A stretch of DNA of 64,000 bases from contig NZ_LQNF01000016.1 in NCBI RefSeq assembly GCF_001618145.1, forward strand, positions 1 to 64,000, written 5' to 3'. This stretch comes from Oceanobacillus damuensis. Lineage in GTDB: Bacteria > Bacillota > Bacilli > Bacillales > Amphibacillaceae. The position numbers and the translations under genes are program-made. Under the pieces are notes generated by a model. That model ran no database searches. It was not told where the DNA came from and saw nothing but the letters and a program-made list of their open reading frames with translations. Shown in pieces: positions 29,401 to 37,521 of this stretch. How positions within the stretch are numbered: the first letter of the stretch is position 1; each line of letters starts with the position of its first letter.

Positions 29401-29592
29401 ACCTCTATCAAAATCCTTCATGTTAATTTCCACAAAGTAATCCTCTGAACCATGGACCGTCGCTGTCCACACAAGGTAATTTATATCATATAAAAGATCG
29501 CTCACTTTATTTTGTTTATAATAGTCCATTCCTCGCCTATAGACGATAGCTGGAAATAATTTCTGGATGTTAATATCACTTATTTTTTTCAA
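26407..29592 (-). CDS. SWIM zinc-finger SNF2/SWI2 family helicase
   Basis: The 1061-residue DNA translocase has an N-terminal SWIM zinc motif at about residues 75-88 (CDC...CKHI) and a middle SNF2-associated region of about 500 residues. The SNF2 ATPase has motif I DDMGLGKT, motif II DEAQ and LSGTPIENS. The C-terminal helicase lobe contains ISLKAGGTGLNLTGAD and the arginine finger region QATGRAHRFGQ. It resembles B. subtilis YqhH/YwqA-type proteins but is longer. Likely roles are removal of protein or RNA polymerase from DNA, or stress recovery. The start is TTG with GAAGGTGGG upstream. Monocistronic. Confidence 0.9.
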   Translation of the reverse strand: MKKISDINIQKLFPAIVYRRGMDYYKQNKVSDLLYDINYLVWTATVHGSEDYFVEINMKDFDRGSIETYCDCPAFETFGSCKHIAATLISIVNMESTAPNAAVKPNYQLTNSFIQALSQVPQQNGTSNILTDKIPMHVEYYCRWSFDKKLQLEIRTGEKHCYVVKDALEFLSDVLLGRDHYFTKKFTYNPETHYFLQKDYEIFEMLFDIKQNEKIYQSYSSTFTLEGNSGDKRYLTIPPLAAKELIEKLSERDFTVETKNKSFQNVMIAEDSLPFNFSVTKNERNDLMLKIGDAEGATYFQLYEMLFHQGIFYYPAKEQVRILEEISRFGMNDLELPISKAQADTFLSEVMPSLKKIGNVELEETITAEIIQVPLSAKLYLEVKNAWITGKLEYHYGDQTVDPFTGRKENNDVIIIRDVEKEQQIMQLIEHANFHYNGKDLYIEAEEEELYDFLYHVLPLLNDYVELYLTQDIRGMIAENEPLPSTSVRLESSSNLLEIGFDINGVNDSEINEILNAVIEKKRYYRLGSGELLSLEGEEFSSMKRFFDDMDIHKNDLHNGNVHIPVYRGAQLDELIDTKKNYDPSFRQLLNHLKSPEDQVYELPETLQASLRNYQMTGFQWFKSLSNYHLGGILADDMGLGKTLQSIAYIASETEGETIGPHVIVAPSSVVYNWKNEFEKFAPSLSTVVLTGIPDERHQLIEKSGDVDVWITSYATMRQDIEYYREITFQTMILDEAQYIKNYATKTSKAIREITATRRFALSGTPIENSIDELWAIFQVVLPGLMPNHRSFKQLSNEKIAMLTRPFILRRLKKDVLKELPDKIESVHVSELTKEQKDLYVGYLRQVQQEAAQSFQDNGFNQNRMKILAGLTRLRQICCHPALFIENYEAHSGKLEQLMETVKTAMESGKRMLIFSQFTSMHEIIKERLEKEGYGYFYLHGQTPSKERVELSERFNNGENNIFLISLKAGGTGLNLTGADTVILYDLWWNPAVEDQATGRAHRFGQKNVVQVIRLVTEGTIEEKIYDLQQKKRELIDQVIQPGETMLSSLSEEDVRELLSL

Positions 29593-29668
29593 AATACAAG
29601 GAACCCACCTTCTAGTATCTGATTCTATTATTGTATACGAGTTTAGTTGGTTTTTGAAATAATCGAAC

Positions 29669-30853
29669 TTATCCTTTCAGAACTTTCAGGACTAAAAAAA
29701 TATATATTATTACAGCTGCAACCACCGAGCCGGCTGATGCCAGGTAAATGGCACCATAGCTGTAATAGGAAGCTATCTGGCCAAACACCACCGCACCTAT
29801 ACCTACTCCCAAATCAAATGAGGAGAAAAAAGTAGCGTTGGCCATGCCTTTCCGGTTGTCTGGCGCACGATCGACTGCCCATGCCTGAAGGGCCGGTTGC
29901 AACCCACCGAACCCAAGTCCAAATAAGCTTGCAGCAAGCAGTAATGTCGCCGTATTTGGCAGCCATGACAGAAGAAGCATCGATACGAAAACAAGCAATG
30001 ACCCAGGCAGGAATATGTAAATATGACCTTTCCGATCATATAGTTTGCCTGCAAATGTTCTGGATAGCATTAAAAATATAGCAAAAAAGAGAAAATATAA
30101 CTGGATGCCGGAAACATTCTGCTCCATTGCATGCAATGGTAAAAATGTGGCTATTCCTCCAAATGCAACCGTTATAAAAAAGAGAAGTATGGAAGGCTGT
30201 AATGCAGTCTTTTCAAATATATCCAATTTCATTGTTTGTGTTTTATGTGGTGATTCTTCGACTGCCTTGTAACGGATTTTTGAAGAGAATAACAATGCAA
30301 TGAATCCAAAAGCAGCACAGATTAGAAATAGGTGCGAAAATGGAATGATGCCTGCAAGCGTCAACCCTAGAGCTGGTCCAAATGCGAGGGCAATATTGCC
30401 AGAAAGACCAAAGTAGCCCATTCCCTCTCCACGTCTTTTCGGTGGAATAAGATCGGTTGCGATGGTTCCTCCTGCTGTTGTGGAAAACCCCCATCCGATT
30501 CCTTGAAGCATGCGGATAATAATTAGAAGAACCATACTTGCCGCAAAAGCAAAAGCGCCAACGGAGAGGACAAACATACTTAGCCCTGCCATATAGACAA
30601 ACCTCCGTCCTTTCGTTTCCAATGCATGACCAGCATATGGCCTGATCAGTAATGCAGAGAATGTAAAAATACCTACAATTACCCCTACCATTTGGTCACT
30701 ACCGCCAAGTTCCTTAACAAATAGCGGAATCGTTGGCAATGTCATTTGGAAACCAAGGAAAACAAAGAAGTTAGCAAAGCAAATAAAAAGGAAATCACGT
30801 GTCCAGATTTTATTTTGTTTCGAGAATCCCTGTATTTTAGGCTGCTGTTCCAT
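29669..30853 (-). CDS. MFS efflux transporter
   Basis: The 394-residue protein has twelve predicted membrane helices. It carries the MFS loop after helix 2 (RPYAGHALETKGRRFVY) and the matching second-half loop (RTFAGKLYDRKGHIY). LTLPTIPLFV-like residues in helix 1 resemble the DHA1/YfcJ-type drug or sugar exporters. The substrate is unknown. I start at the second methionine (30853): AAAGGGAGC precedes it, whereas the first in-frame ATG overlaps that site. Monocistronic, 77 bp from the SNF2 gene. Confidence 0.88.
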   Translation of the reverse strand: MEQQPKIQGFSKQNKIWTRDFLFICFANFFVFLGFQMTLPTIPLFVKELGGSDQMVGVIVGIFTFSALLIRPYAGHALETKGRRFVYMAGLSMFVLSVGAFAFAASMVLLIIIRMLQGIGWGFSTTAGGTIATDLIPPKRRGEGMGYFGLSGNIALAFGPALGLTLAGIIPFSHLFLICAAFGFIALLFSSKIRYKAVEESPHKTQTMKLDIFEKTALQPSILLFFITVAFGGIATFLPLHAMEQNVSGIQLYFLFFAIFLMLSRTFAGKLYDRKGHIYIFLPGSLLVFVSMLLLSWLPNTATLLLAASLFGLGFGGLQPALQAWAVDRAPDNRKGMANATFFSSFDLGVGIGAVVFGQIASYYSYGAIYLASAGSVVAAVIIYIFLVLKVLKG

Positions 30854-31034
30854 AAAAAGCTCCCTTTCCACTTTATTAATAGCATATTATACAGGAGTCT
30901 TTGAGCAAAGGAAATGAAACCATTGGCATTGATTGGTTATTTATTCTGATTGTTCAGGTTTGATGATATCCCATAAGTATGCGAAATTATTTTCAGAAAG
31001 AACGAAAAAACGGTGGATCGTGACGTAAACAAAG

Positions 31035-31145
31035 TCGGGATAAGATTATTCGGCGAACGCTCTGGAAAGACACTAAGGTTGCTAAGTGGCTTTTTACATT
31101 AGCAACATTGCATATCTAGCATGGACGTAAGTTATGCCGCACTTT
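31035..31145. repeat. Decayed remnant of the composite hairpin element
   Basis: TTCGGCGAACGCTCTGGAAAGACACT (31050-31075 in two recognisable parts, GGCGAACGCTCTGG and AAAGACACT) matches the left flank and outer arm of module A with changes. GGACGTAAGTTATGCCGCA near 31124-31142 resembles the terminal repeat. The hairpin core is gone. The rest of 30854-31034 shows nothing recognisable. Confidence 0.45.
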
Positions 31146-31236
31146 CTTTATAGTAGCTAAATCTTTTTTTGCAACAGAATTTACTAAATTACCTATGATT
31201 CGGATGCATGTGCGTTTCAATATAGCTTAAATATGG

Positions 31237-31242
31237 TATAAT
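31237..31242 (+). promoter_or_regulatory. Promoter of the antisense RNA
   Basis: A perfect TATAAT with an upstream TGG makes an extended -10 element. A weak -35 TTTCAA is at 31215-31220. The predicted start is near 31249. Confidence 0.6.
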
Positions 31243-31248
31243 TTATCT

Positions 31249-31388
31249 GGATATTAAATATACTAAATAGGCCCAGCTGTAACTGGGCCATCAGATAAGC
31301 GGTTCCCCTAAGCTGGAATCGGCTGCTTTCTGCTCCAGGCCTCTCCCTAAGAACTTTAGACGGCTAATAGGGATGGCCTATTTTTTAT
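31249..31388 (+). ncRNA. Type I antitoxin RNA (RatA/SR4-like), about 140 nt
   Basis: A plus-strand transcript is predicted from an extended -10 promoter (31237-31242) to a terminator. In the terminator GGCC...CCCTA (31338-31349) pairs with TAGGGATGGCC (31368-31378) and is followed by TATTTTTTATT. Its 5' end carries the hairpin GGCCCAG/CTGGGCC (31270-31289). Read on the other strand, the same hairpin would terminate the toxin mRNA. The two RNAs would therefore overlap over their 3' parts by roughly 120 nt, the arrangement known for txpA/RatA and bsrG/SR4 in Bacillus. No reading frame with a ribosome site lies in it. Confidence 0.7.
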
Positions 31389-31473
31389 TGATCAAGGTGG
31401 TGACCAATGCGAGCAATGCAATCAGAAAAGTACCAAAACTTCCAAGCACCATCATCACTTCGTACATGCTCAT
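31378..31473 (-). CDS. Holin-like type I toxin peptide, 31 residues
   Basis: The peptide begins MSMYEVMMVLGSFGTF, then an ALLALV hydrophobic run, and ends NKK. This is the pattern of the Bacillus putative holin-like toxin (TxpA/BsrG-related) family, single membrane-spanning peptides that damage the membrane. AGGGGG lies 7 bases before the ATG at 31473; two codons earlier another ATG overlaps that site. In the mRNA leader, CCCTTT pairs with the AAAGGG of the ribosome site (31483-31499 on the plus strand), which would hide it. The 3' end overlaps the antisense RNA terminator. Confidence 0.75.
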   Translation of the reverse strand: MSMYEVMMVLGSFGTFLIALLALVTTLINKK

Positions 31474-31536
31474 AGGCATTCCCCCTTTCAGACAAAGGGT
31501 AGCCGACCCATCCCTAACAGAACATTATCTTCAATC

Positions 31537-31542
31537 ATTATA
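31537..31542 (-). promoter_or_regulatory. Promoter -10 of the toxin mRNA
   Basis: On the minus strand ATGCTATAATG is an extended -10 (TGCTATAAT), giving a leader of about 57 nt before the toxin start. Confidence 0.55.
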
Positions 31543-31611
31543 GCATATCTAGCACATAAAACAGAACACATATTCTGTTTTTGCCTAAATTGATTCTATT
31601 TGACTACTTCA

Positions 31612-32226
31612 TTATTCACCGATAACACCACATGCAATTCTATCTCCTGCATCGCCTGATGGCTGTGAGTTGTAATCATCTTCTTCAGAATGAATAACTA
31701 ACGCTGTTCCCTCATCTGTATAGACCGTATTTTCTCCATTCTTCTCTAATGTAATCATCTCAGCAGTAACTTCTTCCTCTACCGTACCGTCTTCGGCAAC
31801 TTCAATATTCGATAAGTCACCTGCATGCGGTCCATCCGGATGTTCAAAACCATGTTCGGCGTTTGTCGGGTTATAATGCCCTCCTGCAGATTCGAAATCT
31901 GGCGTTTCACACTTGCCCTCTTCATGAATATGGAAGCCTTTTGTGCCAGATGGTAGATTTTCGCCTTCCAAACGAATGTCAACTCCTGCCTCACCTTCTG
32001 TCAATGTTGCCGTAGCCACCATTTCCCCTTCACTGTTCACTAAAGAAACTAATACCTCTTCTTCAGATGTATCATTTGCTTCGTGCGCTTCTTCATCACC
32101 CGACTCACTTTCCGTTGCGGTTTGGTCCTGATTGCCTGTTTCCTGTTCTTCCTCATTTCCAGTTGCACAAGCACTTAAAAAGAACGCAGCTAATAGGATA
32201 AATAGAAATCCTCTCCAACGATTCAT
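31612..32226 (-). CDS. sodC: Cu/Zn superoxide dismutase-family lipoprotein (YojM-like)
   Basis: The 204-residue lipoprotein has a lipobox LSAC at about residues 16-19 and an acidic, Q/E/T-rich linker, then a SodC domain. Metal ligands are in GFHIHEEGKC, GGHYNP, HGFEHPDGPHAGDL and the C-terminal TALVIH. The disulfide cysteines are C in EGKC and ACGVI. It may remove superoxide at the outer face of the membrane. In B. subtilis the related YojM lacks some copper ligands, but here the ligand histidines look complete. I start at ATG 32226 after GAAGGGAGA. Monocistronic. Confidence 0.88.
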   Translation of the reverse strand: MNRWRGFLFILLAAFFLSACATGNEEEQETGNQDQTATESESGDEEAHEANDTSEEEVLVSLVNSEGEMVATATLTEGEAGVDIRLEGENLPSGTKGFHIHEEGKCETPDFESAGGHYNPTNAEHGFEHPDGPHAGDLSNIEVAEDGTVEEEVTAEMITLEKNGENTVYTDEGTALVIHSEEDDYNSQPSGDAGDRIACGVIGE

Positions 32227-32382
32227 CTTAAAATCTCCCTTCATTGGTTTTACTATGTATGTTTCACAAACTGGCAGTATGTTAAACATTTCTGAGTGAA
32301 GTGGAGTATGACCGATTGCCCTAATAAGAAAAAATCACCTTCCTGCAGAAGCTTTCCTTATTTTTAGACTCCTTCTTTGCAA

Positions 32383-32416
32383 AAAAAGAGCCAATCCATT
32401 AGGATCGGCTCTTTTT
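32383..32416 (-). terminator. Terminator of the DoxX gene
   Basis: AAAAAGAGCCAATCC (32383-32397) pairs with GGATCGGCTCTTTTT (32402-32416) with one mismatch. The A-run on the plus strand gives the T-run on the minus strand. Confidence 0.8.
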
Positions 32417-32426
32417 AAGCAAACTA

Positions 32427-32942
32427 TCAGGCAACAGCTACTTCTTTTTTCACTTTATCTTTAATGATTGGAGTATGGCTTTTCAAGAAAGGCAGTACCC
32501 ATCTGTCTAAACCATATCTTCCAGCATTATATCCAGCTACAACAATAAATACGGTTATAGCTACCATTTGAGCATTTGTGCTTACCGTTCCACTGAATAG
32601 GAAAGCAAAGTTCATTGTGATACCCATTAGTGCTGCAAAATTTGTAAAGATTCCCAGAATAAGTGCTGCACCAACTAAAAACTCTCCCCACATTACCATG
32701 TACGTAAACACATCTGCTCCCGGTAGTGCCACTGCTTCAAGAAAACTCCCCCACCATGCCTGAACGGTTGCTTCTTCACCACTTGAGTTTGCAATCGCGC
32801 CTTGAATGAAACCACTAGCATCAAATTGTCCACCGGTTATTTTGCCGTAGCCTGCTGTCATCCATTGATATCCAATATAAATCCTTAAGAAAGCCAATCC
32901 CCCGGCAGCTACTTTGTTATTGCGAATGAAATCCATAATCAT
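32427..32942 (-). CDS. DoxX-family membrane protein
   Basis: The 171-residue protein has four membrane helices. The DoxX start is FLRIYIGYQWMTAGYGKITGG at about residues 18-38 (only part quoted is needed), followed by a loop, and the second helix pair contains GEFLVGAALILGIF. DoxX-like proteins are linked to thiosulfate/quinone oxidation or redox-stress complexes with SodA in some bacteria. The neighbouring SodC-like gene, 200 bp away and on the same strand, fits that theme but has its own signals. I start at ATG 32942, 9 bases from AGGAG. Confidence 0.8.
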   Translation of the reverse strand: MIMDFIRNNKVAAGGLAFLRIYIGYQWMTAGYGKITGGQFDASGFIQGAIANSSGEEATVQAWWGSFLEAVALPGADVFTYMVMWGEFLVGAALILGIFTNFAALMGITMNFAFLFSGTVSTNAQMVAITVFIVVAGYNAGRYGLDRWVLPFLKSHTPIIKDKVKKEVAVA

Positions 32943-33267
32943 TACATCCATCTCCTTTTATATGTTTTTATTATCATGTTCAATGTTTCACAATATATTG
33001 TAAAGGTGTTCCTTGGTACATTTAAAGAATAACAGGTTTTCGTCCTCCTGCAAATATATTTGTGAATTAGTTCACAATTTAGAAACAAAGATGTGTCTAT
33101 TATTTGAACATCCCTATAATCTTCCATGTGTATAGTGTAGCCATAGCTAATTTTAAATACTCAACTTTTGAAGAGCGAAGTTGACAAATAAGCCCTGTTA
33201 GAATTAGGAGTGTTGGAGACGCACTACTTAAGATGCCTTTGGATTAACGCTAGGCTATTATCGCTTT

Positions 33268-33860
33268 TGATATAAAATGCGAAGTAACTTGAGTTTATTC
33301 TTGGAGATAGGTGCTCTTGCCGCCGTCCGGGATCGCTCTGGGCGGATGCTTTCCGCGGGCACGGCCTCAGCCCCGAAGAGAAAACCACTCTTCAGGACTT
33401 CGGATACGTGCTTTTCCCGCAGGAGTCACCGCCCGCCGCTCACCCGGACTGGTAAATCTGTGTGTTGCTAGTTTAGCTATCGCACAGGTAGTAAGTGGTA
33501 GCAATCCTCTAACCAGCTCTGGGAAATACACGGAGACTCCTACGGGAAGAGAGGCATAGGTGAGACACTGAAATGCGTTAGCATGAAGGGGCTCACCAGC
33601 CGCCTTAGGATGCGCGCAGTGTATTTCCCAGAGCGGTCGCCGAAGCTACTTATTCCGCGTCACAGATTATATCAAATACAATTGTAATTAATTAAGTTAC
33701 TTTGTAGTTTACACAAAATTCGAGTCTTATTAAGAGAACAAAAATTACGAAAACCAGCCTTTCTTTTGTCGTGTTAGGAAGGCGATTTTTAATGGCTTTC
33801 TAAGTTCAACCCAGTTAATCGTTTTAACTCATTTTATTGGTACGAAAGTTGAGTAAATAC
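33268..33860. repeat. Composite hairpin element copy R5 (module B, module A, box E)
   Basis: The left terminal repeat TTTGATATAAAATGCGAAG is at 33267-33285. Module B pairs GTCCGGG (33325-33331) with CCCGGAC (33443-33449), with the inner stem GAAGAG (33375-33380)/CTCTTC (33388-33393). Module A pairs CTCTGGGAAATACAC (33517-33531) with 33619-33633. A right terminal repeat with TATATCAAATA lies near 33667-33678, a second match GTTACTTTGTAG at 33696-33707, and box E (CAACCCAGTTAA...ATTGGTACGAA) at 33807-33846. It is the same order as R4, but box E is on the other side. The gap 32943-33266 shows no gene. Confidence 0.78.
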
Positions 33861-34003
33861 TTTTGAAAAAAAGGAAACTTTCTCTCTTTTAAATCGTATG
33901 AAAAGGAGGAATACGCGGGCCGGATTACAAGTCACTTAAATAAAGATTGGCTAATCCGTCCAGCAAGAATCACAAAGCTAAATTACGAACAGGGGAGATA
34001 GGT

Positions 34004-34936
34004 ATGGAAACAATGGTGACTGTGGAAGGGTTGGAAAAGTCATTCAAAGACAAGAAAGCACTGAAGGGTATTTCCTTCGAAGTGCACAAAGGGGAAATCA
34101 TGGCGATCCTCGGGCCCAATGGTGCTGGAAAATCAACAACTATCCGAAATATTATGGGGATTATGTATCCTGACTCGGGTTCCATTACATTTCACAATCA
34201 TAATGGAACAGGTATTCCAAGAAATAAAATTGGTTATTTGCCGGAAGAAAGAGGATTGTATAAAAATGTCAAAGTAATGGATATTCTGCTTTACCTCGCA
34301 GATTTAAAGGACTATCCAATTGATAAAGCAAAGGTTCGTATTCTTGCATATTTGAAAAAATTCGACCTGGAAGGCAAGGAAAATGTCTCTGTAGAGGAGC
34401 TTTCCAAAGGAATGGGCCAGAAAGTCCAATTTATCGGTTCCATCATTCATGAACCCGAACTGCTCATTCTTGATGAACCATTTTCGGGTCTTGATCCTGT
34501 GAGCCAGGAAATATTTAAAGATGAAATTCGGAGTCTAGCCAACAAAGGAACCGCAATCTTACTTTCCTCCCATCAAATGAATCTGGTGGAAGAAATGTGT
34601 GATCGTCTGTTTATGATCCAGCAAGGTGAAAAAGTAATCTATGGAACCTTGGAGGATGTCAAAAAACAGTATGCAAACTTTAAATGTACCATTCATGGAA
34701 TAAACAATATCCAGGAATTGGAGCGAATTCCTGACGTGCTGCGTGTGGAACAAAAGGATGACTCTTCTGTTTTGCATTTACATAAGGATGTGGAGCCATC
34801 GGTATGGCTGAAAAAACTGCCGGATCATCTAGCAATCAACGAATTAAAAATAAACAGAATCTCATTGCATGAAATATTCATCGATATTGCAACAGATAAA
34901 AATTTACTGAAGGAAGAAGGTGTTGTTCATGCGTAA
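34004..34936 (+). CDS. ABC transporter ATP-binding protein (NatA-like)
   Basis: The 310-residue ATPase has Walker A GPNGAGKST at about residue 38, signature LSKGMGQKV, Walker B LLILDEPFSGLDPVS and H-loop LLSSHQMNLVEE. A C-terminal domain of about 90 residues resembles NatA-type exporters with DUF4162. It works with the permease encoded downstream, probably as a Na+ or drug extruder. I start at ATG 34004 after AGGGGAGA; 19 upstream in-frame codons run into non-conserved sequence. Confidence 0.9.
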   Translation: METMVTVEGLEKSFKDKKALKGISFEVHKGEIMAILGPNGAGKSTTIRNIMGIMYPDSGSITFHNHNGTGIPRNKIGYLPEERGLYKNVKVMDILLYLADLKDYPIDKAKVRILAYLKKFDLEGKENVSVEELSKGMGQKVQFIGSIIHEPELLILDEPFSGLDPVSQEIFKDEIRSLANKGTAILLSSHQMNLVEEMCDRLFMIQQGEKVIYGTLEDVKKQYANFKCTIHGINNIQELERIPDVLRVEQKDDSSVLHLHKDVEPSVWLKKLPDHLAINELKINRISLHEIFIDIATDKNLLKEEGVVHA

Positions 34937-36158
34937 CTCCATGAAAGTCGCCAAGTGGGAAATTAAAAGGAACCTGAAGAACAAAACGTTTATCATTGGA
35001 CTGTTTATAACTCCTATCCTTTTTCTTGTCTTCATGTTCATCGGCAGTATGTTTGGAGATTCTGATACGGCGGAGTCTGAGACTACAACTGTCTTTATAA
35101 ATGATCAGTTAGATGTTTACCCTGCACTTCAGGAGGTCGTTGAGCAAAGTGAATTAAATTGGGAAATGCAAACGACTGAATTAAATGAGTCAGAGGTTAC
35201 CGACTTGGATAAAGAGGAAAATACTGCCTATATTTTTATAGATGAAGTTGGATTGCAAAGTGGTATTATCCCAGTCTATACCAGTGATGAGATTGATCCC
35301 TATTTCATTAACCAGGTTCAGTTATTAAGTGCACCCCTTCAGGCAATTAAAATATCCCAGCTTGGGCTATCGGAAGAGGAAGCCGCAACTGTCATGCAAG
35401 GTGTGGCCTTCATTGAAACAACAGAGGAAACGGCTTCAGTTGGCGAATCTCCAGACGAAGCAGGACTCGGTAATGTCGAACGCTTAGTGCCAGGCATCTT
35501 TGCTGGAGTCATTTTGTTATCGATTGTTTTTACCGGAATGGCAATTTTTCAAAGTGCTTCCCAGGAAAAGAAAGACAAGATTGCTGAAATTATATTATCT
35601 TCGTTAACGCCTGGCGATTTGATGCAGGGAAAAATAATTGGCTATTTTGTATTGGGACTAATACAAGTTGTTGTGTTCATAGGTCTGATACTCCCATTTG
35701 TCCTTTGGAAAACCGATATTCCCATTATTGAATATCTGCTTGTACCGGAGACTGTTTTACTCGTCGGGATTGCGATTCTCAGCTATTTAATGTTCGCAGC
35801 GATATTTGTCGGAATTGGTGCAACAATGGCCGATGTTACGACAGCGGGTAATTTCCAGGGTATGGTAATGATGCTGCCATTTTTGCCTTTTATTATGATC
35901 GGACCTGTACTTAGTGATCCGAGTGGACTCGTTGCACAGATTGGTACTTACATTCCTTTTACCGCTCCAGGTGTGTTGATTATGAGGCTAACGATGCTCG
36001 AGGAATGGCCATGGATGGAAATTATCATCTCACTTGCTATCATCATCGTAAGTATTCTTATTTTCATGAAGCTGGCAGGGAAGATATTTAAAGTGGGCAT
36101 TTTAATGTATGGAAAAAATGCATCTCCAGGAGAAATCTGGAAGTGGATTCGTGCTTAG
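34929..36158 (+). CDS. ABC-2 type permease (NatB-like)
   Basis: The 409-residue membrane partner of the NatA-like ATPase has a first helix at about residues 19-40. A large extracytoplasmic domain of about 150 acidic residues follows, then five or six helices from about 190 onward, including the conserved QEKKDKIAEIILSSLTPGDLMQGKIIG stretch between helices (first part diagnostic). The ATG at 34929 follows GAAGAAGG, and the gene overlaps the ATPase gene by 8 bp. NatAB in B. subtilis extrudes sodium and responds to stress; the substrate here is not proven. Confidence 0.88.
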   Translation: MRNSMKVAKWEIKRNLKNKTFIIGLFITPILFLVFMFIGSMFGDSDTAESETTTVFINDQLDVYPALQEVVEQSELNWEMQTTELNESEVTDLDKEENTAYIFIDEVGLQSGIIPVYTSDEIDPYFINQVQLLSAPLQAIKISQLGLSEEEAATVMQGVAFIETTEETASVGESPDEAGLGNVERLVPGIFAGVILLSIVFTGMAIFQSASQEKKDKIAEIILSSLTPGDLMQGKIIGYFVLGLIQVVVFIGLILPFVLWKTDIPIIEYLLVPETVLLVGIAILSYLMFAAIFVGIGATMADVTTAGNFQGMVMMLPFLPFIMIGPVLSDPSGLVAQIGTYIPFTAPGVLIMRLTMLEEWPWMEIIISLAIIIVSILIFMKLAGKIFKVGILMYGKNASPGEIWKWIRA

Positions 36159-36288
36159 TTTTTGTGAGGTCAGAAAATAGATGAGTAAGATTTCCTCGAT
36201 ATTTTGACATTTTCCAACAGCCTATAGATATATAACCGGCTGAATACGTTTCAAATATAATTTAAACCTATTTCCATCTAAAGTATTG

Positions 36289-36294
36289 TATAAT
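36289..36294 (+). promoter_or_regulatory. -10 element of the small membrane-peptide gene
   Basis: A perfect TATAAT (TTGTATAATATAC) lies 56 bases before the small ATG at 36350. The -35 region is weak. Confidence 0.45.
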
Positions 36295-36349
36295 ATACTT
36301 ATGATCAATATATAGAAGGATTCGCTTACAAAATAAGGGGGTAATGTTC

Positions 36350-36424
36350 ATGCTTATCGCTGTGATTGCTGTTTGTATTAGTCTTTCCGTTAGCCTCATC
36401 ATTGCAAGTGAGGTATGGGACTGA
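36350..36424 (+). CDS. Small hydrophobic peptide, 24 residues
   Basis: The strong ribosome site AAGGGGGT ends 6 bases before an ATG that opens 24 codons. The peptide is MLIAVIAVCISLSVSLIIAS followed by EVWD, almost entirely one membrane-spanning helix with an acidic tail. It has its own TATAAT and its own terminator (36496-36526), so it forms a complete tiny gene. I cannot place it in a family. It could be a membrane regulator peptide or a type I toxin. No clear antisense promoter was seen. Confidence 0.5.
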   Translation: MLIAVIAVCISLSVSLIIASEVWD

Positions 36425-36495
36425 TAATCACATTTGACTGCACAATAATAGATGGAACGTTATAATGATCGATTATTTGATTCTGATCTATATTG

Positions 36496-36526
36496 AATGG
36501 TGGGTGCCTCAACGGTACCCGCCATT
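36496..36526 (+). terminator. Terminator of the small membrane-peptide gene
   Basis: AATGGTGGGTGCC (36496-36508) pairs with GGTACCCGCCATT (36514-36526) using two G-T pairs. The T-run after it is weak (ACACATTTATTTTA). The rest of 36527-36755 shows nothing recognisable. Confidence 0.6.
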
Positions 36527-36761
36527 ACACATTTATTTTAACGGTTTATGATCACTCGCCTTATTAGCATCGTCAGATTTGAACCATGGTCTGTCCAATG
36601 TATGTCCCATAAGTTATATGATTGTCTTTCATCGCATAAGTCACTTAAGAAAACGTTTCTTTTTCATGTTATCGTATTATTGTTCATATAAATATATAAC
36701 ATTGGATTTTAATTGCCTGGTCTTGAGCACCTCTTAGCATTTACTTTCAAGGAGGATGAAT

Positions 36762-37292
36762 ATGAAGACAATCGTTTTTCACGGTTCAACCCGTGTTAAT
36801 GGAAATACAGAATACTTAACATACCATGCTGTGCCTAAAGAAAAAGGAACCCATATTTATTTGCGTGACTGCAATATGATACCGATCATCGATCAGCGGC
36901 ATGATGAAAATGGCTTTGATGCTGTTGAGGATCAACATAAGGACCTTATTGATCAGATGCTCTTACATGAGGCAATTGTATTTTCCACCCCCATATACTG
37001 GTACAGCATGTCTGGACCGATGAAAACGTTTATAGATCGATGGTCACAGATATTAAGGGACCCTAGTTATAAGCATTTTCGCGGGGAATTATCGAAAAAG
37101 AAAGTTTACCTTATTGCTGTCGGGGGAGATACACCAACGATTAAGGGCTTGCCACTTGTCCAGCAATTCAACTATATTTGCCAGTTTTACAATATGTCTT
37201 TTGAAGGCTATGTGATTGGCAAGGCGAGTAAACCCGGTGAAATTGTTAAGGATAAAGCTGCATTACGGGCAGCCTCCACCCTAATCAGATGA
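36762..37292 (+). CDS. NAD(P)H-dependent flavin oxidoreductase (flavodoxin-like fold)
   Basis: The 176-residue FMN protein of the NADPH-dependent FMN reductase/WrbA-like superfamily has the phosphate-binding loop GSTRVNGNTEYL near residue 8 and the flavin loop STPIYWYSMSGPMKTFIDR at about 82-100. It probably reduces quinones, azo dyes or chromate-like acceptors. The better start is ATG 36762, 7 bases after AAGGAGG; an ATG two codons earlier touches the site. Monocistronic. Confidence 0.87.
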   Translation: MKTIVFHGSTRVNGNTEYLTYHAVPKEKGTHIYLRDCNMIPIIDQRHDENGFDAVEDQHKDLIDQMLLHEAIVFSTPIYWYSMSGPMKTFIDRWSQILRDPSYKHFRGELSKKKVYLIAVGGDTPTIKGLPLVQQFNYICQFYNMSFEGYVIGKASKPGEIVKDKAALRAASTLIR

Positions 37293-37391
37293 AGTTCATA
37301 CATGAAAAATGGTTGTCACCGCGAAAAGATGCTATCTCCGCACTCTTTTTCATGGTGACTTACTTATTGTTCTTATAATATGTTTCATATA

Positions 37392-37416
37392 CCCCATTCA
37401 GCACCGGCTAATGGGG
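37392..37416. terminator. Short terminator-like hairpin
   Basis: CCCCATT (37392-37398) pairs with AATGGGG (37410-37416), followed by TTTCTT. It lies about 100 bases past the oxidoreductase gene and may serve it. Confidence 0.6.
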
Positions 37417-37521
37417 TTTCTTGAATGGGAATGATCAATATGTATTAGAAGAGGAATCAATAGATAATCCATATCCTTCTATAACTGCAGCATTAAAATT
37501 TCTCAAATTTATACAGCAATG

